Positions 10,163-19,329 of a DNA stretch of 64,000 nucleotides are shown piece by piece. The position numbers and the translations under genes are program-made. Position 1 is the first letter of the stretch. Each line of letters starts with the position of its first letter. The notes beneath the pieces were generated by a model that worked only from the letters and a program-made list of their open reading frames with translations, was not told the DNA's origin and made no database searches. The stretch is from Campylobacter concisus (GTDB lineage: Bacteria; Campylobacterota; Campylobacteria; Campylobacterales; Campylobacteraceae): positions 248,001 through 312,000 of the forward strand of contig NZ_PIRF01000001.1 in NCBI RefSeq assembly GCF_003049705.1. Reading direction: 5' to 3'.

Positions 10163-10197
10163 AGCTGGCTGCTAAATTTGCAGCTGGCTACTTTAAA
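10163..10197 (+). terminator. probable terminator after leuA
   Basis: The arms around TAGCTGGCTGC and GCAGCTGGCTA pair over 11 bases, two of them G-U wobbles, with a TAAATTT loop. The hairpin is followed by a T-rich stretch and begins within 10 bases of the leuA stop. Confidence 0.55.
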
Positions 10198-10391
10198 TTT
10201 AATCCAAAAAATATATAAATTTTTAAAATTCAAAGTCTTTATTTAAAAAAGAATTTTATTGTTTTTACAAATTTTAAAATCTTGCTCACTCCTTAGCAAC
10301 TTACTAATTTTAGGGCTCATAAACATTCACCACTAAATTTAGAAGTGTGATATGCTCGCTTGTAAATTTTAAAATTTGCTAGAGTTTAGAC

Positions 10392-10551
10392 CGCATGCAG
10401 TGCGAAGTACTAGCGCATGCCCCTTGAATGTGCGAGGGGGTGGATTAAAAAAGGGGCGGGAGGGGGATAAGAGAATGGACTTAGTGTCTGCCACGCGGTT
10501 GCGAGCCTGAGAAGTAAAATTTAAGTCCCCTTGCCTCCCTTTTGAATAAAA
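10392..10551. repeat. module S, copy A, of the composite intergenic repeat
   Basis: It begins CGCATGCAGTGCG and ends TCCCTTTTGAATAAAA, as copy B does at 63046-63168. It contains a second GCATGC, the shared ATGTGCGAGGGG-type block and a G-rich run. TAAGTCC at 10522-10528 pairs with GGACTTA at 10477-10483, and the C-rich right arm can pair imperfectly with the G-rich left arm. The middle differs from copy B, while the two ends and the ability to fold are kept. Confidence 0.75.
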
Positions 10552-10603
10552 AATTGCAAATTTAATCAAGCCATTTTGTAAATTTTAAACTTTCATTTAC
10601 TCG

Positions 10604-10832
10604 CAAGAATTGACTGCCAAAATTTGTATGATACTTCTATAAAAACAAAGAGAATTTACCTTGTCTTGCTTCGTTTTTCTCTTTTGATTTTATAAAATTT
10701 CCATAAGCCCCTGTTACTAAAAAAAGCGATTTCCACGCTGTAGCCAAGATTTAGGGCTTATGGGTTAGTGTTTCGATTAAAAATTTTGGCTTCACTTACC
10801 GCTTAGCTCAAATTTTAGAGCCGAAATTACTC
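10604..10832. repeat. module R, copy A, interrupted by a 154-base insert
   Basis: The 5' part (10604-10626, CAAGAATTGACTGCC onward) and the 3' part (10781-10832, GGCTTCACTTACCGCTTAGC onward) together match the continuous 67-base module R that occurs twice in copy B. Between them lie 154 bases with no match there. That insert carries a perfect 10-base inverted repeat, CCATAAGCCC and GGGCTTATGG, plus an inner AGCG/CGCT hairpin. Similar AAATTTG/AAATTTTG sequence at the two junctions may be a target duplication or just AT-rich background. Confidence 0.7.
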
Positions 10833-10967
10833 GCCCATAAATTTTAAAATTTGCTAGATTCTCATCTTGGGTTGTTAAATTCGTGTTTTGTAGAGCTGGC
10901 TATTAAATTTATATCCAAAAAATACCAGCTCTAATTTGAAATTTTGCTTGGAGAGTAAATTTTTGAC

Positions 10968-11618
10968 TTACTGCCCAACTATCTTTTTAACAGCTAGTGA
11001 AGCTAAATTTAGTCCAAAGCAAGCAGTCACACCCATGAAACTTCCAAGTGGCTTGCAAAGTGGCTCTTCTGTTGAAAAGACTACGTCAAATTTACCGCTA
11101 AAGCCTGATCTTTTGAGCTCATATCTATATTTTCTGGCTAGTGGATCGACCGAGGTTTTCCAAACGCTAGCCACCTTTATCTTAGTTGGGTCGGTCCTTT
11201 TTGCCCCACCCATCGAGGCTATAAATTTGCTAGGATCTACCGCATTTGCAAGGGCGATCTTGGCAGCGATATCATCGATCGCATCGATCACCACGTCAAA
11301 TTTGCCAAAGTCAAAACCAGCAATAAATTCTGGCGTGATCAGCGTCTGGATAGGCGTAATACAAGGATAAATTTTGGCAAACTCCTCTACCTTTACGCCA
11401 CCAACGTTTTCGCTGTAAATTTGGCGATTTTGATTTGTCACGTCAAAGATGTCTTTATCGATTAAAGTGATGTGCCCAACCCCGCTTCTAGCAAGCGCAT
11501 CAACGCACATTCCACCCACACCTCCAGCTCCGCAAACTAGCATTTTTGCACTTTGAAGTTTGCTAAAACCATCCTCGCCAAATAGCCATCTTATCCTTGT
11601 AAATCTATCATTTTGCAT
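10968..11618 (-). CDS. TcdA-like tRNA threonylcarbamoyladenosine dehydratase (ThiF/MoeB/E1 family)
   Basis: E1-like adenylating enzyme. The opening DRFTRIRWLFGEDG and nucleotide loop LVCGAGGVGGMCVDAL are characteristic of TcdA (CsdL), which cyclises t6A on tRNA. NRQIY and VVIDAIDDIAAKIAL fit the ATP-binding and substrate regions. At about 216 residues it is shorter than E. coli TcdA (268). The start is ATG at 11618, which overlaps the surE stop; a TTG codon immediately upstream could also serve. It is the second gene of a leftward surE pair. I recall a ThiF-family gene in the same C. jejuni neighbourhood. The tRNA role comes from the family, not from context. Confidence 0.75.
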   Translation of the reverse strand: MQNDRFTRIRWLFGEDGFSKLQSAKMLVCGAGGVGGMCVDALARSGVGHITLIDKDIFDVTNQNRQIYSENVGGVKVEEFAKIYPCITPIQTLITPEFIAGFDFGKFDVVIDAIDDIAAKIALANAVDPSKFIASMGGAKRTDPTKIKVASVWKTSVDPLARKYRYELKRSGFSGKFDVVFSTEEPLCKPLGSFMGVTACFGLNLASLAVKKIVGQ

Positions 11619-12384
11619 CAAATTTCCCTTTTAAGCTCTCCAAACTTTCATACGAAGTCATATTTAGTTTTATGGGCGTTATCGTGGCAAAGCCCTCATT
11701 TACCTTGCTGATGTCACTTGGCTCGCCTTTTTCGTATTCAAGCGCAGCGTTTCCAAGCCAGTAGTACTCGATACCTCTTGGGTTGCGATTAAGCGTAGCA
11801 TGCGTGGCGTAGGTGCGTTTGCCAGCTGGTACTACGGAGTAGCCTTTAAAATTTTTGCTAGTTACAGCCGGGATATTTACATTTAGGAATTCTCTTTGAT
11901 TTAGCGAAATTTCACCCTCTAGCACCTTTGGTACGATAAATTTCACCACCTCTTTTGCTAGCTCAAAGCCAAGTTCATTTAATGAATTATTTGCATAAAA
12001 CTGCGAAAAGGCGATACTTCTAATGCCTTGCAAAACGCCCTCCATCGCCGCTCCGCACGTGCCAGAGTAGGTTATATCTTCGCCTAAATTTGCTCCGTGA
12101 TTTATACCGCTTATCACAAGGTCTGGTTTTTTGTTATAAAGTGCGTGAAGTGCGAGGTAGACGCAGTCGCTAGGCGTTGCGTCGTCAAGTTTAAAAAAGT
12201 TATCATCAAGTTTTATAAATCTAAGCGGCCTTGTGAGTGTCAAAGAGTGAGCGCAGGCTGATTTTTCAGAGCTTGGAGCTACGATCGTGATGTTCACACC
12301 ATCTAGTTCGCTTAAAGCTTCTTTTAAGGCAAGCAAGCCAGTCGCTTCAAATCCATCGTCGTTTGTTATCAAAATTTCTTTCAA
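11608..12384 (-). CDS. surE: 5'/3'-nucleotidase SurE
   Basis: Metal-dependent nucleoside monophosphate phosphatase linked to stationary-phase survival. The metal site is in ITNDDGFEATG near the N-terminus, then APSSEKSACAHSLT (Ser ligand) and VISGINHGANLGEDITYSGTCGAAMEG. Length 258 is normal. It is transcribed leftward, diverging from lpxB, with about 100 bases between the two starts, and its stop overlaps the next gene. Confidence 0.95.
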   Translation of the reverse strand: MKEILITNDDGFEATGLLALKEALSELDGVNITIVAPSSEKSACAHSLTLTRPLRFIKLDDNFFKLDDATPSDCVYLALHALYNKKPDLVISGINHGANLGEDITYSGTCGAAMEGVLQGIRSIAFSQFYANNSLNELGFELAKEVVKFIVPKVLEGEISLNQREFLNVNIPAVTSKNFKGYSVVPAGKRTYATHATLNRNPRGIEYYWLGNAALEYEKGEPSDISKVNEGFATITPIKLNMTSYESLESLKGKFDAK

Positions 12385-12447
12385 ATTTTATCCTTTAGAG
12401 GCTTGGATTTTATCACAGCTTTCTTAAAATTTTAAAGAATTTTTGCG

Positions 12448-12453
12448 TATAAT
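12448..12453 (+). promoter_or_regulatory. -10 box of the lpxB promoter
   Basis: TATAAT preceded by TTTTTGCG lies 34 bases before the lpxB ATG in the divergent gap with surE. The T-rich upstream run fits the Campylobacter sigma-70 pattern. It would drive lpxB-greA. Confidence 0.55.
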
Positions 12454-12486
12454 GCCCCTAAAAAAAGACCTAATGAAAGTGTGTAA

Positions 12487-13521
12487 ATGAAAATTTTAGT
12501 CTCCGCTCTTGAGCCATCAGCAAATTTGCATTTAAAAGAAATTTTAAAAAATTTTGAGGGCGAATTTGAACTAATGGGAATTTTTAGCGAAGAGCTTGGC
12601 ACGCCATATATGAAAAGTAGCGAGTTTTCAGCGATGGGTTTTGTCGAGGTTTTGCCGCTCATCTTTAAAGCCAAAAAAGCGATGAAAGTGATGAGTCAGA
12701 TGGCAAAAGAGGTTGATGCAGTGCTACTTATCGACAGCCCAGCCTTTAACCTGCCGCTTGCAAAGGCGATAAAAGAGGCTGGGGTAAAGGCAGCCGTGAC
12801 ATACTACATCTTGCCCCAAGTTTGGGCGTGGAAGCCAAAAAGAGTGAGTACGGTTGAAAGGTACTGTGACAACCTAGCTTCGATCTTGCCATTTGATGCG
12901 AAATTTTATAGTCGCTCAACCTATGTGGGACATCCTTTGATGGATGAGATAAAGCTTAAGAAAACTAGCCTAAGTGGTAGCGGCAAAGTGGCGTTTTTGC
13001 CAGGCTCAAGAAGGTCAGAGATTTCAAGGCTTATGCCAGTTTATAGAGAGCTTGCTAAAAAGATAGAGGCTACGAGGCTGCTTGTCGTGCCACCATTTTT
13101 GCTTGATAAAGTGGATGAAATTTATGGCGATGTGAGTGATTTTGATATCGTCTCAAATACGCCTGAAGCCTTGTATGAGAGCGACTTTGCCTTTGTTTGC
13201 TCAGGTACGGCTACTCTTGAAGCAGCGCTCATTGGTACGCCATTTGTGCTAGCATATAAGGCAAAAGCAATAGATATTTTTATAGCTAGAAAATTTGTAA
13301 AGATCAAGCACGCAGGACTTGCAAATATAATGTTTGACTTCATGGGCAAAGAGCCGCTTCATGAGGAGTTTATCCAAGAGTTTGCAACGGCTGAAAATTT
13401 ATTTAGAGCTTATGAAAGCTGCGATAGGCAAAAATTCTTAAAAGGTTGCGATGAACTAAGGACTTATTTAGGGTATGGCAGCAGTAAAAATGTAGTAAAA
13501 ATTTTAAAAAATATGGAGTAA
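12487..13521 (+). CDS. lpxB: lipid-A-disaccharide synthase LpxB
   Basis: Membrane-associated glycosyltransferase joining UDP-diacylglucosamine and lipid X in lipid A synthesis. Family landmarks are the opening [65 protein letters not shown] and the UDP-binding region [21 protein letters not shown]. Length 344 is slightly short of E. coli LpxB but usual for this class. greA follows three bases later, and an lpxH-like gene lies two genes on, so this is a lipid A cluster. Confidence 0.95.
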   Translation: MKILVSALEPSANLHLKEILKNFEGEFELMGIFSEELGTPYMKSSEFSAMGFVEVLPLIFKAKKAMKVMSQMAKEVDAVLLIDSPAFNLPLAKAIKEAGVKAAVTYYILPQVWAWKPKRVSTVERYCDNLASILPFDAKFYSRSTYVGHPLMDEIKLKKTSLSGSGKVAFLPGSRRSEISRLMPVYRELAKKIEATRLLVVPPFLLDKVDEIYGDVSDFDIVSNTPEALYESDFAFVCSGTATLEAALIGTPFVLAYKAKAIDIFIARKFVKIKHAGLANIMFDFMGKEPLHEEFIQEFATAENLFRAYESCDRQKFLKGCDELRTYLGYGSSKNVVKILKNME

Positions 13522-13524
13522 AAA

Positions 13525-14010
13525 ATGAGTGAACCAATGACAATGCATGGATACGAGAAGATAGAAGCTGAGCTAAAGGATCTAAGGCTGGTGCAACGCC
13601 CTCAAATCGTAACTGAGATAGATATCGCAAGAAGTCACGGTGACCTAAAAGAAAATGCTGAGTATCATGCAGCAAAAGAGAAGCAAGCCTTTATAGACGC
13701 TAGGATCGCAGAGCTAAGCGCGCTTCTGGCAAATGCTGAAGTGATCGATCCAAGTAGCTACGAGCACGATAGAGTTAGGTTTGGCTCAAGTATTACGATA
13801 ATGGACGAGGAAACCGAAATAGAGCATACATATACGATAGTTGGCATTAGTGAAAGCGACATCGACAAAGGCTATATCTCGATAAACTCACCTCTTGCAA
13901 AGCAGCTTTTGGGCAAGGCCGAGGGCGATGAAGTGGTGCTAAATTTACCAAAAGGTAGAAGCGACGTTGAGATTGTAAAAATTTGCTATAAGCCTATAAA
14001 ATTTGACTAA
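13525..14010 (+). CDS. greA: transcription elongation factor GreA
   Basis: Binds RNA polymerase and stimulates cleavage of backtracked transcripts. The N-terminal coiled coil contains [19 protein letters not shown] with the acidic tip residues, and the C-terminal FKBP-like domain ends in [21 protein letters not shown]. Length 161 is standard. The ATG is three bases from the lpxB stop with a GGAGTAAAA ribosome site. A weak hairpin (AGAGC/GCTCT at about 14025-14058) follows. Confidence 0.95.
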   Translation: MSEPMTMHGYEKIEAELKDLRLVQRPQIVTEIDIARSHGDLKENAEYHAAKEKQAFIDARIAELSALLANAEVIDPSSYEHDRVRFGSSITIMDEETEIEHTYTIVGISESDIDKGYISINSPLAKQLLGKAEGDEVVLNLPKGRSDVEIVKICYKPIKFD

Positions 14011-14073
14011 AAAGATGATGCAAAGAGCTAGAAACTGCTTTTTGGCTCTGCTAATTTTTAATTAAGGCAAAAT

Positions 14074-14865
14074 TTGAGTGAATATCTATATGCCCCCGTT
14101 ATAAAAGAAGGTGCGATCTTTTTAGCTGATGCGCATGAAAACGTAAACCGAAATGGCTTTTTAAAATTTTTAAGAGCTGTTGATAGCGGGGAGATCAAAG
14201 AGCCGCCACAAATTTTTTTGTTAGGTGATATGTTTGACTTTCTAACGGGTGAGGGCGAATATACAAGAGAATTTTACGCCGAGCACTTAAGCCTTATAAA
14301 TAAAATTTCACAAAAGGTAGAAATTTTTTACTTCGAGGGCAACCACGACTTTAGACTTTCAAATTTATTTAATAAAACAAGAGAAATTTGGGATGGGCAC
14401 GAGATGCTGCGCTATAAAAGCGTTAGGGTTTATGATATTTACGATCAGCCAGCAAATTTTAAGACAATCAATGAAGAGCGCGTTCAGATCGCGCATGGTG
14501 ATATATTTTTACCTTTTGTAGATAAATACGCACTTAGATTTTTGCGCCTTAGATGGTTTTTAAAATTTATGAATGCTTTGGATAAATTTTTAAATTTTAA
14601 AATATCAAAAGCGATACTAGCCAAACTTACCAATAAAAATTTAGACTATAAAATTCCTAATTTTAAGGAGCTAATGAGCAAGCATTTGCAAGGATATGAG
14701 GCTAGTATTGTGATAGAAGGACACTATCATCAAGGCGAGCAATTTAACATTTACGATAAGTTTTATATAAATTTACCTTGTTTTGCATGTGAGCAAAGTT
14801 ATTTTGTTGTAGAATACGCCCAGCAAAAATTAAATTTGCTCAAAATGAGTTTGAAAGGACATTGA
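14074..14865 (+). CDS. LpxH-like UDP-2,3-diacylglucosamine hydrolase (calcineurin-type phosphoesterase)
   Basis: Predicted binuclear-metal phosphoesterase that would make lipid X for LpxB. All metal motifs are in order: FLADAHEN (D-x-H), LLGDMFDF (GD), FEGNHDFR (GNHD), IAHGD and VIEGHYHQG (GHxH). Length 263 compares with about 240 for E. coli LpxH. The start is TTG at 14074 (MSEYLY). Closeness to lpxB supports lipid A synthesis, but this protein family also includes relatives of unknown substrate, hence no symbol. The stop overlaps cheV as TGATG. Confidence 0.75.
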   Translation: MSEYLYAPVIKEGAIFLADAHENVNRNGFLKFLRAVDSGEIKEPPQIFLLGDMFDFLTGEGEYTREFYAEHLSLINKISQKVEIFYFEGNHDFRLSNLFNKTREIWDGHEMLRYKSVRVYDIYDQPANFKTINEERVQIAHGDIFLPFVDKYALRFLRLRWFLKFMNALDKFLNFKISKAILAKLTNKNLDYKIPNFKELMSKHLQGYEASIVIEGHYHQGEQFNIYDKFYINLPCFACEQSYFVVEYAQQKLNLLKMSLKGH

Positions 14866-15818
14866 TGTTTGGAGATAACGTACTAAAAACGGACTCAAAC
14901 GAGATGGAACTTGTTGATTTTCGTATCTTTAAAAAGACCGAAAACAAAGTATATGAAGGAATATACGGAGTCAATGTCGCAAAGGTGCGGGAGATCATTA
15001 AGATGCCAAATCTTACAGAGCTTCCAGGCGTTCCTGAGTATATCGAGGGAATTTTTGATTTAAGGGGCGTGGTGATCCCTGTCATAAATTTGGCAAGATG
15101 GATGAATATTATCGAGCCAACTGAAGGCGTAGTTATAAAGCCACGTGTTATTATTGCTGAGTTTAGTGGTATTTTGATCGGTTTTATCGTCCATGAGGCA
15201 AAAAGGATCAGGCGTATAAGCTGGAAAGATATCGAGCCAGCAAATTTTGCTTCAGGTTCTGGCGCTTTAGACAAAGGCAAAATAACAGGCGTGACAAGAA
15301 TAGAAAATGATGAAGTTTTACTTATCCTTGATCTTGAAAGCATAGTAGAAGAGCTTGGAATTTACTCACCAAAGATCGAATTTGATGTAACAGACGATCA
15401 AAAATTAAAAGGTGCTGCTTTGGTTTTGGATGATAGCTCGACTGCTAGAAAACTAGTAAAAGATGCACTTGAGAAGATGGGACTTAGTGTAGTCGAGGCT
15501 AAAAACGGCGTTGAGGGCTTGGAGAGAATGGAAGAGCTTTATCAAAGATATGGAGATAACCTATCAAGAGAGCTTAGAGTTATCTTAAGTGATATCGAAA
15601 TGCCACAGATGGATGGCTACCGCTTTGCTTCAACTCTTAAAAACGATGAAAGATTTAAAGAAGTTCCAATAGTATTTAACTCCTCATTGAGTAATGATTT
15701 TAGTGAAATCAAGAGCAAAGAAGCTGGTGGTGCGGCGTATCTTACGAAATTTGATGCGAGTATATTTTATCAAGAAGTGCTAAAAGTTATTGAAGCACAT
15801 TCTAAATCTGCAAAATGA
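14865..15818 (+). CDS. cheV: chemotaxis coupling protein CheV
   Basis: Scaffold linking receptors to CheA, with a CheW domain (residues ~15-165, containing PGVPEYIEGIFDLRGVVIPVINL) and a C-terminal receiver (~178-300). The receiver retains LVLDDSSTARK, the phosphorylated Asp in ILSDIEMPQMDG, and Lys in YLTKFD. I use the ATG at 14865 with the AAAGGA site in front; a TTG three bases earlier is less likely. It leads the cheV-cheA-cheW run, the same order as in C. jejuni. Confidence 0.95.
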   Translation: MFGDNVLKTDSNEMELVDFRIFKKTENKVYEGIYGVNVAKVREIIKMPNLTELPGVPEYIEGIFDLRGVVIPVINLARWMNIIEPTEGVVIKPRVIIAEFSGILIGFIVHEAKRIRRISWKDIEPANFASGSGALDKGKITGVTRIENDEVLLILDLESIVEELGIYSPKIEFDVTDDQKLKGAALVLDDSSTARKLVKDALEKMGLSVVEAKNGVEGLERMEELYQRYGDNLSRELRVILSDIEMPQMDGYRFASTLKNDERFKEVPIVFNSSLSNDFSEIKSKEAGGAAYLTKFDASIFYQEVLKVIEAHSKSAK

Positions 15819-15826
15819 GGTGAAAC

Positions 15827-18181
15827 ATGGATGATATGAAAGAAATAATGGAAGACTTTTTAATAGAAGCTTTCGAACTTATTGAGCAGATAGATCATGA
15901 CCTTGTTGAGCTTGAGTCAAACCCTGAAGATTTGGAATTATTAAATAGAATTTTCCGCGTTGCTCACACAGTAAAGGGTAGTTCAAGCTTTTTAAATTTT
16001 GATGTTTTAACAGAGCTTACTCACCATATGGAGGATGTTTTAAATAAGGCTAGAAAAGGCGAGCTAAAGATCACTCCAGACATTATGGACGTAGTTCTTG
16101 AGTCAGTTGATATGATGAAAGGCTTGTTAAGTAGCATTAGAGATCATGGAAATGATACAGCTGCTGGTATTGATATTAAAAACATTTGTGCAAGACTTAC
16201 TCAAATTTCTGAGGGTGAGGCCCCAGCAGCAGCTCCTGAAGCTCCTATCACACCAGTAGCTGAGCCAGTACCAGAACCGGCAAAAGAGCCAGAACCAGCC
16301 GCGCCTACCGAAGAAGTACCAGAGATAAGCGATGCCGAGCTTTCAAAGCTAAGTGATTCAGAAGTTGAAGCAGAAATAGAAAGACTCTTAAAAGTTAGAA
16401 AGGCTGAGGATCAAGCAAGGCGTGCTTCAAAAGGTATAGCTCCAAAATCTCCTAGCGAGATAGCCCCAGCTGCAAGTAGTACTTCAGCTCCAGCTGCAAA
16501 AGCAGAGAGTAAAGAAAAAGACGGAGATAAAAAGGTCCCAGTAGCAAGCAGCGGTGCAGTAGCTCAGGAACAAACTATACGTGTTGAGGTAAAAAGGCTT
16601 GACCACTTAATGAACCTAATTGGCGAGCTTGTTCTTGGTAAAAACCGCTTATTAAAAATTTATGATGACGTGGAAGAGAGATATGAGGGTGAGAAATTCC
16701 TTGAAGAGTTAAATCAAGTAGTCTCAAGCCTAAGTCTAGTTACGACTGATATTCAGCTTGCCGTTATGAAGACAAGAATGCTTCCAATAGCAAAAGTCTT
16801 TAATAAATTCCCACGTATGATACGTGATCTTAGCCGCGACCTTGGTAAGCAAATCGATCTTGAAATTTCAGGTGAAGAGACTGAGCTTGATAAGTCAATC
16901 GTAGAAGAGATCGGCGATCCACTAGTTCACATCATCAGAAATTCATGCGATCATGGTATCGAGGATCCTGAGACAAGAAAGGCAGCAGGTAAGCCAGAAA
17001 AAGGCCTTGTTCAACTAAAAGCTTATAATGAAGGTAACCACATCGTTGTTGAGATAGTTGATGATGGTAAAGGCTTAGATGCTGACATGCTTAAATCTAA
17101 ATCGATAGAAAAAGGCATCATCACCGAACGCGAAGCTGATGCGATGAGTGAAAAAGAGGCATTTGGCCTTATCTTTAGACCAGGATTTTCAACTGCGGCA
17201 AAGGTTACAAACGTATCTGGTCGCGGTGTTGGTATGGACGTTGTTAAGACTAATATCGAAAAACTAAACGGTATCATTGATATTGAAAGTGAAGTTGGAA
17301 AAGGCACGGTTATGAAGCTTAAAATTCCACTCACGCTTGCGATTATTCAGTCGCTACTTGTTGGAACACAAGAAGAATTTTATGCTATTCCACTTGCTAG
17401 CGTTCTTGAAACTGTTCGCGTGCCTATTGATGATATCTACACGATCGATGGCAAAAATGTACTAAGGCTAAGAGATGAAGTCTTGTCTCTTGTTAGACTT
17501 TCTGACGTATTTGGTGTAGAAAAGGCATTTGATGGTGGAGATCAAACTTATGTCGTAATAATCGGTGTTGCTGAAGCAAAACTAGGTATTATCGTCGATA
17601 CTTTGGTTGGACAAGAAGAGATTGTTATTAAATCAATGGGCGATTATTTACAAAATATCCCAGGTATTGCTGGTGCGACTATTAGAGGTGATGGCCGTGT
17701 GACATTGATTATTGATGTTGGTGCTATGATGGAGATGGCAAAAGATATCAAGGTAGACATTAGGGCCGAAATAGAAGATAGCACAAAAGCAAAGGAAAAA
17801 CCAAGCGATTATAAAGTCTTGATAGTCGATGACTCAAAAATGGATAGAACTATCATGCAAAAAGCGCTTGAACCAACTGGGGTAACAATAATAGAAGCCA
17901 CAAACGGTGTTGAGGCATTAAATATCGTAAAATCGGGAGAACACTCTTTTGATGCGATTTTGATAGATATTGAGATGCCAAGAATGGATGGATATACACT
18001 AGCTGGCGAAATTAGAAAATACTCTAAGTATAGAAATTTACCACTTATCGCTGTTACATCAAGGACTTCAAAAACAGATAGATTACGTGGCGTAGAAGTT
18101 GGAATGACTGAGTATATTACAAAACCATATTCAGCCGAGTACTTAGAAAATGTCGTTAGAAAGAATATAAAATTAGCTTAG
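15827..18181 (+). CDS. cheA: chemotaxis histidine kinase CheA with C-terminal receiver (CheAY)
   Basis: Cytoplasmic kinase of the chemosensory array. Hpt domain with phosphorylated His47 (RVAHTVKGSSSF), a Pro/Ala/Glu-rich linker (~130-245), dimerisation domain, ATP domain with N box HIIRNSCDHGIE and G boxes VDDGKGLD and GRGVGMDVV, a CheW-like domain, then a receiver from about 662. The receiver keeps VDD, Asp714 (ILIDIEMPRMDG) and Lys in YITKPY. A receiver fused to CheA is normal in epsilonproteobacteria and may act as a phosphate sink. cheW follows after nine bases. Confidence 0.97.
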   Translation: MDDMKEIMEDFLIEAFELIEQIDHDLVELESNPEDLELLNRIFRVAHTVKGSSSFLNFDVLTELTHHMEDVLNKARKGELKITPDIMDVVLESVDMMKGLLSSIRDHGNDTAAGIDIKNICARLTQISEGEAPAAAPEAPITPVAEPVPEPAKEPEPAAPTEEVPEISDAELSKLSDSEVEAEIERLLKVRKAEDQARRASKGIAPKSPSEIAPAASSTSAPAAKAESKEKDGDKKVPVASSGAVAQEQTIRVEVKRLDHLMNLIGELVLGKNRLLKIYDDVEERYEGEKFLEELNQVVSSLSLVTTDIQLAVMKTRMLPIAKVFNKFPRMIRDLSRDLGKQIDLEISGEETELDKSIVEEIGDPLVHIIRNSCDHGIEDPETRKAAGKPEKGLVQLKAYNEGNHIVVEIVDDGKGLDADMLKSKSIEKGIITEREADAMSEKEAFGLIFRPGFSTAAKVTNVSGRGVGMDVVKTNIEKLNGIIDIESEVGKGTVMKLKIPLTLAIIQSLLVGTQEEFYAIPLASVLETVRVPIDDIYTIDGKNVLRLRDEVLSLVRLSDVFGVEKAFDGGDQTYVVIIGVAEAKLGIIVDTLVGQEEIVIKSMGDYLQNIPGIAGATIRGDGRVTLIIDVGAMMEMAKDIKVDIRAEIEDSTKAKEKPSDYKVLIVDDSKMDRTIMQKALEPTGVTIIEATNGVEALNIVKSGEHSFDAILIDIEMPRMDGYTLAGEIRKYSKYRNLPLIAVTSRTSKTDRLRGVEVGMTEYITKPYSAEYLENVVRKNIKLA

Positions 18182-18190
18182 GGGTAAGGG

Positions 18191-18688
18191 ATGAACAATA
18201 AACTAAATCAAGTTTTAAGCAAACAAAAACAGCAAATAAATGGTCCTGAGTTAAAAAATAATGAGGATATAGTTCAGCTAGTAGGATTTGTTGTCGGTGA
18301 GGAAGAGTACGCAATACCTATTTTAAATATCCAAGAGATAATCAAACCTATTGAATATACACGTGTTCCTAGTGTACCTGATTATGTTCTTGGCGTATTT
18401 AATCTACGTGGAAATGTTATTCCGCTTATTGATTTGCGTAAGCGTTTTTCACTAAATGTCACAAAGCAAAGCCCGAGCACAAGATATATCGTTATGAAAG
18501 ATGCGGATAATATCGCTGGCTTTGTGATAGACCGCTTGACGGAGGCTATCAGAATAGACCGTAACAGGATCGATCCGCCACCAGAGACTTTAGTAAAAGA
18601 CAAAGGCATGATTTATGGTATCGGAAAGCGCGACCAAAATATCCTTACGATCTTGAAGGTCGAAAGCCTTTTAAAACGTGATTTTTAG
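18191..18688 (+). CDS. cheW: chemotaxis coupling protein CheW
   Basis: Adaptor joining chemoreceptors to CheA. One CheW domain spans nearly all 165 residues, with VPDYVLGVFNLRGNVIPLIDLRKRF and the C-terminal GKRDQNILTILKVESLL. A GGGGTAAGGG-like site precedes the ATG. It closes the cheV-cheA-cheW run; serB follows eight bases later. Confidence 0.96.
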   Translation: MNNKLNQVLSKQKQQINGPELKNNEDIVQLVGFVVGEEEYAIPILNIQEIIKPIEYTRVPSVPDYVLGVFNLRGNVIPLIDLRKRFSLNVTKQSPSTRYIVMKDADNIAGFVIDRLTEAIRIDRNRIDPPPETLVKDKGMIYGIGKRDQNILTILKVESLLKRDF

Positions 18689-18696
18689 GGTATAGC

Positions 18697-19323
18697 TTGA
18701 TAAAACTTTGTGTTTTTGATTTTGACTCTACAATAATGGACGGCGAGACGATAGATATTCTCGCCGCCGCTAATAATGCTAGCGAAGAAGTAGCTAATAT
18801 AACTAAGCATTCGATGAACGGTGAGCTTGATTTTTTTGAAAGTCTTACGAAAAGAGTAAAATTTTTAAAAGGATTGCCACTTTTAAAAGTAAATGAAATT
18901 TGCAGAAATTTACCCATAATGCCAGGAGCTGGCGAGCTAATAGAGGCTTTAAAGCAAAAAGGTATCAAAGTTGTGGTTTTTAGCGGTGGATTTCATAATG
19001 CAACCGATGTAATGCAAAAAAAGCTTAATTTTGATGCAAATTTTGCAAATATCTTGCATCATAAAGATGGAATTTTAAGTGGTGAAGTTGGCGGAGAGAT
19101 GATGTTTAGTAGTTCAAAGGGAGATATGATTGACTGCTTGTGTGGACTATTAAATTTAGGCAAGGACGAGATAATGTGTGTTGGGGACGGGGCCAATGAC
19201 ATATCGATGTTTAGAAAGTGCGGCCTTAGCATTGCATTTTGTGCAAAAGATATCTTAAAAAAAGAAGCGACACATTGTGTTGATGTTAAAGATTTGCGTG
19301 AAATTTTAAAATTTATAAGGTAG
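18697..19323 (+). CDS. serB: phosphoserine phosphatase SerB
   Basis: HAD-family phosphatase for the last step of serine synthesis. Motif I is VFDFDSTIMDGETID (nucleophile Asp), motif II is VVFSGGFHNAT, and motif IV is CVGDGANDISM. The start is TTG at 18697, giving a compact 208-residue protein without the N-terminal ACT domain of some homologues. serC, which makes its substrate, is at 36954 in a different operon. The position after cheW matches C. jejuni. Confidence 0.93.
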   Translation: MIKLCVFDFDSTIMDGETIDILAAANNASEEVANITKHSMNGELDFFESLTKRVKFLKGLPLLKVNEICRNLPIMPGAGELIEALKQKGIKVVVFSGGFHNATDVMQKKLNFDANFANILHHKDGILSGEVGGEMMFSSSKGDMIDCLCGLLNLGKDEIMCVGDGANDISMFRKCGLSIAFCAKDILKKEATHCVDVKDLREILKFIR

Positions 19324-19329
19324 AAACTA

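Larger units (their letters stand above)
10157..10967. other. 811-base non-coding region with composite repeat copy A
   Basis: No credible gene lies between leuA and the tcdA-like gene. From the left the stretch holds the leuA terminator, AT-rich unique DNA, then copy A of a composite repeat shared with 62945-63335. Its parts are an AT palindrome module T (10354-10384), a GC-rich stem module S (10392-10551), module R split in two (10604-10626 and 10781-10832) by a 154-base insert, and a second T. A perfect 9-base inverted repeat, TAGAGCTGG (10891-10899) and CCAGCTCTA (10925-10933), lies close to the 3' end of the leftward tcdA-like gene and could help end its transcript. Confidence 0.75.

Noticed and set aside
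10369-10569. 66-codon leftward frame in the repeat after leuA
   Set aside because: It runs through module S and an AT-rich module, has no ribosome site or family, and copy B does not preserve it.
10936-11370. 144-codon frame opposite the tcdA-like gene
   Set aside because: It is antisense to a clear ThiF-family domain and has no recognisable motifs.
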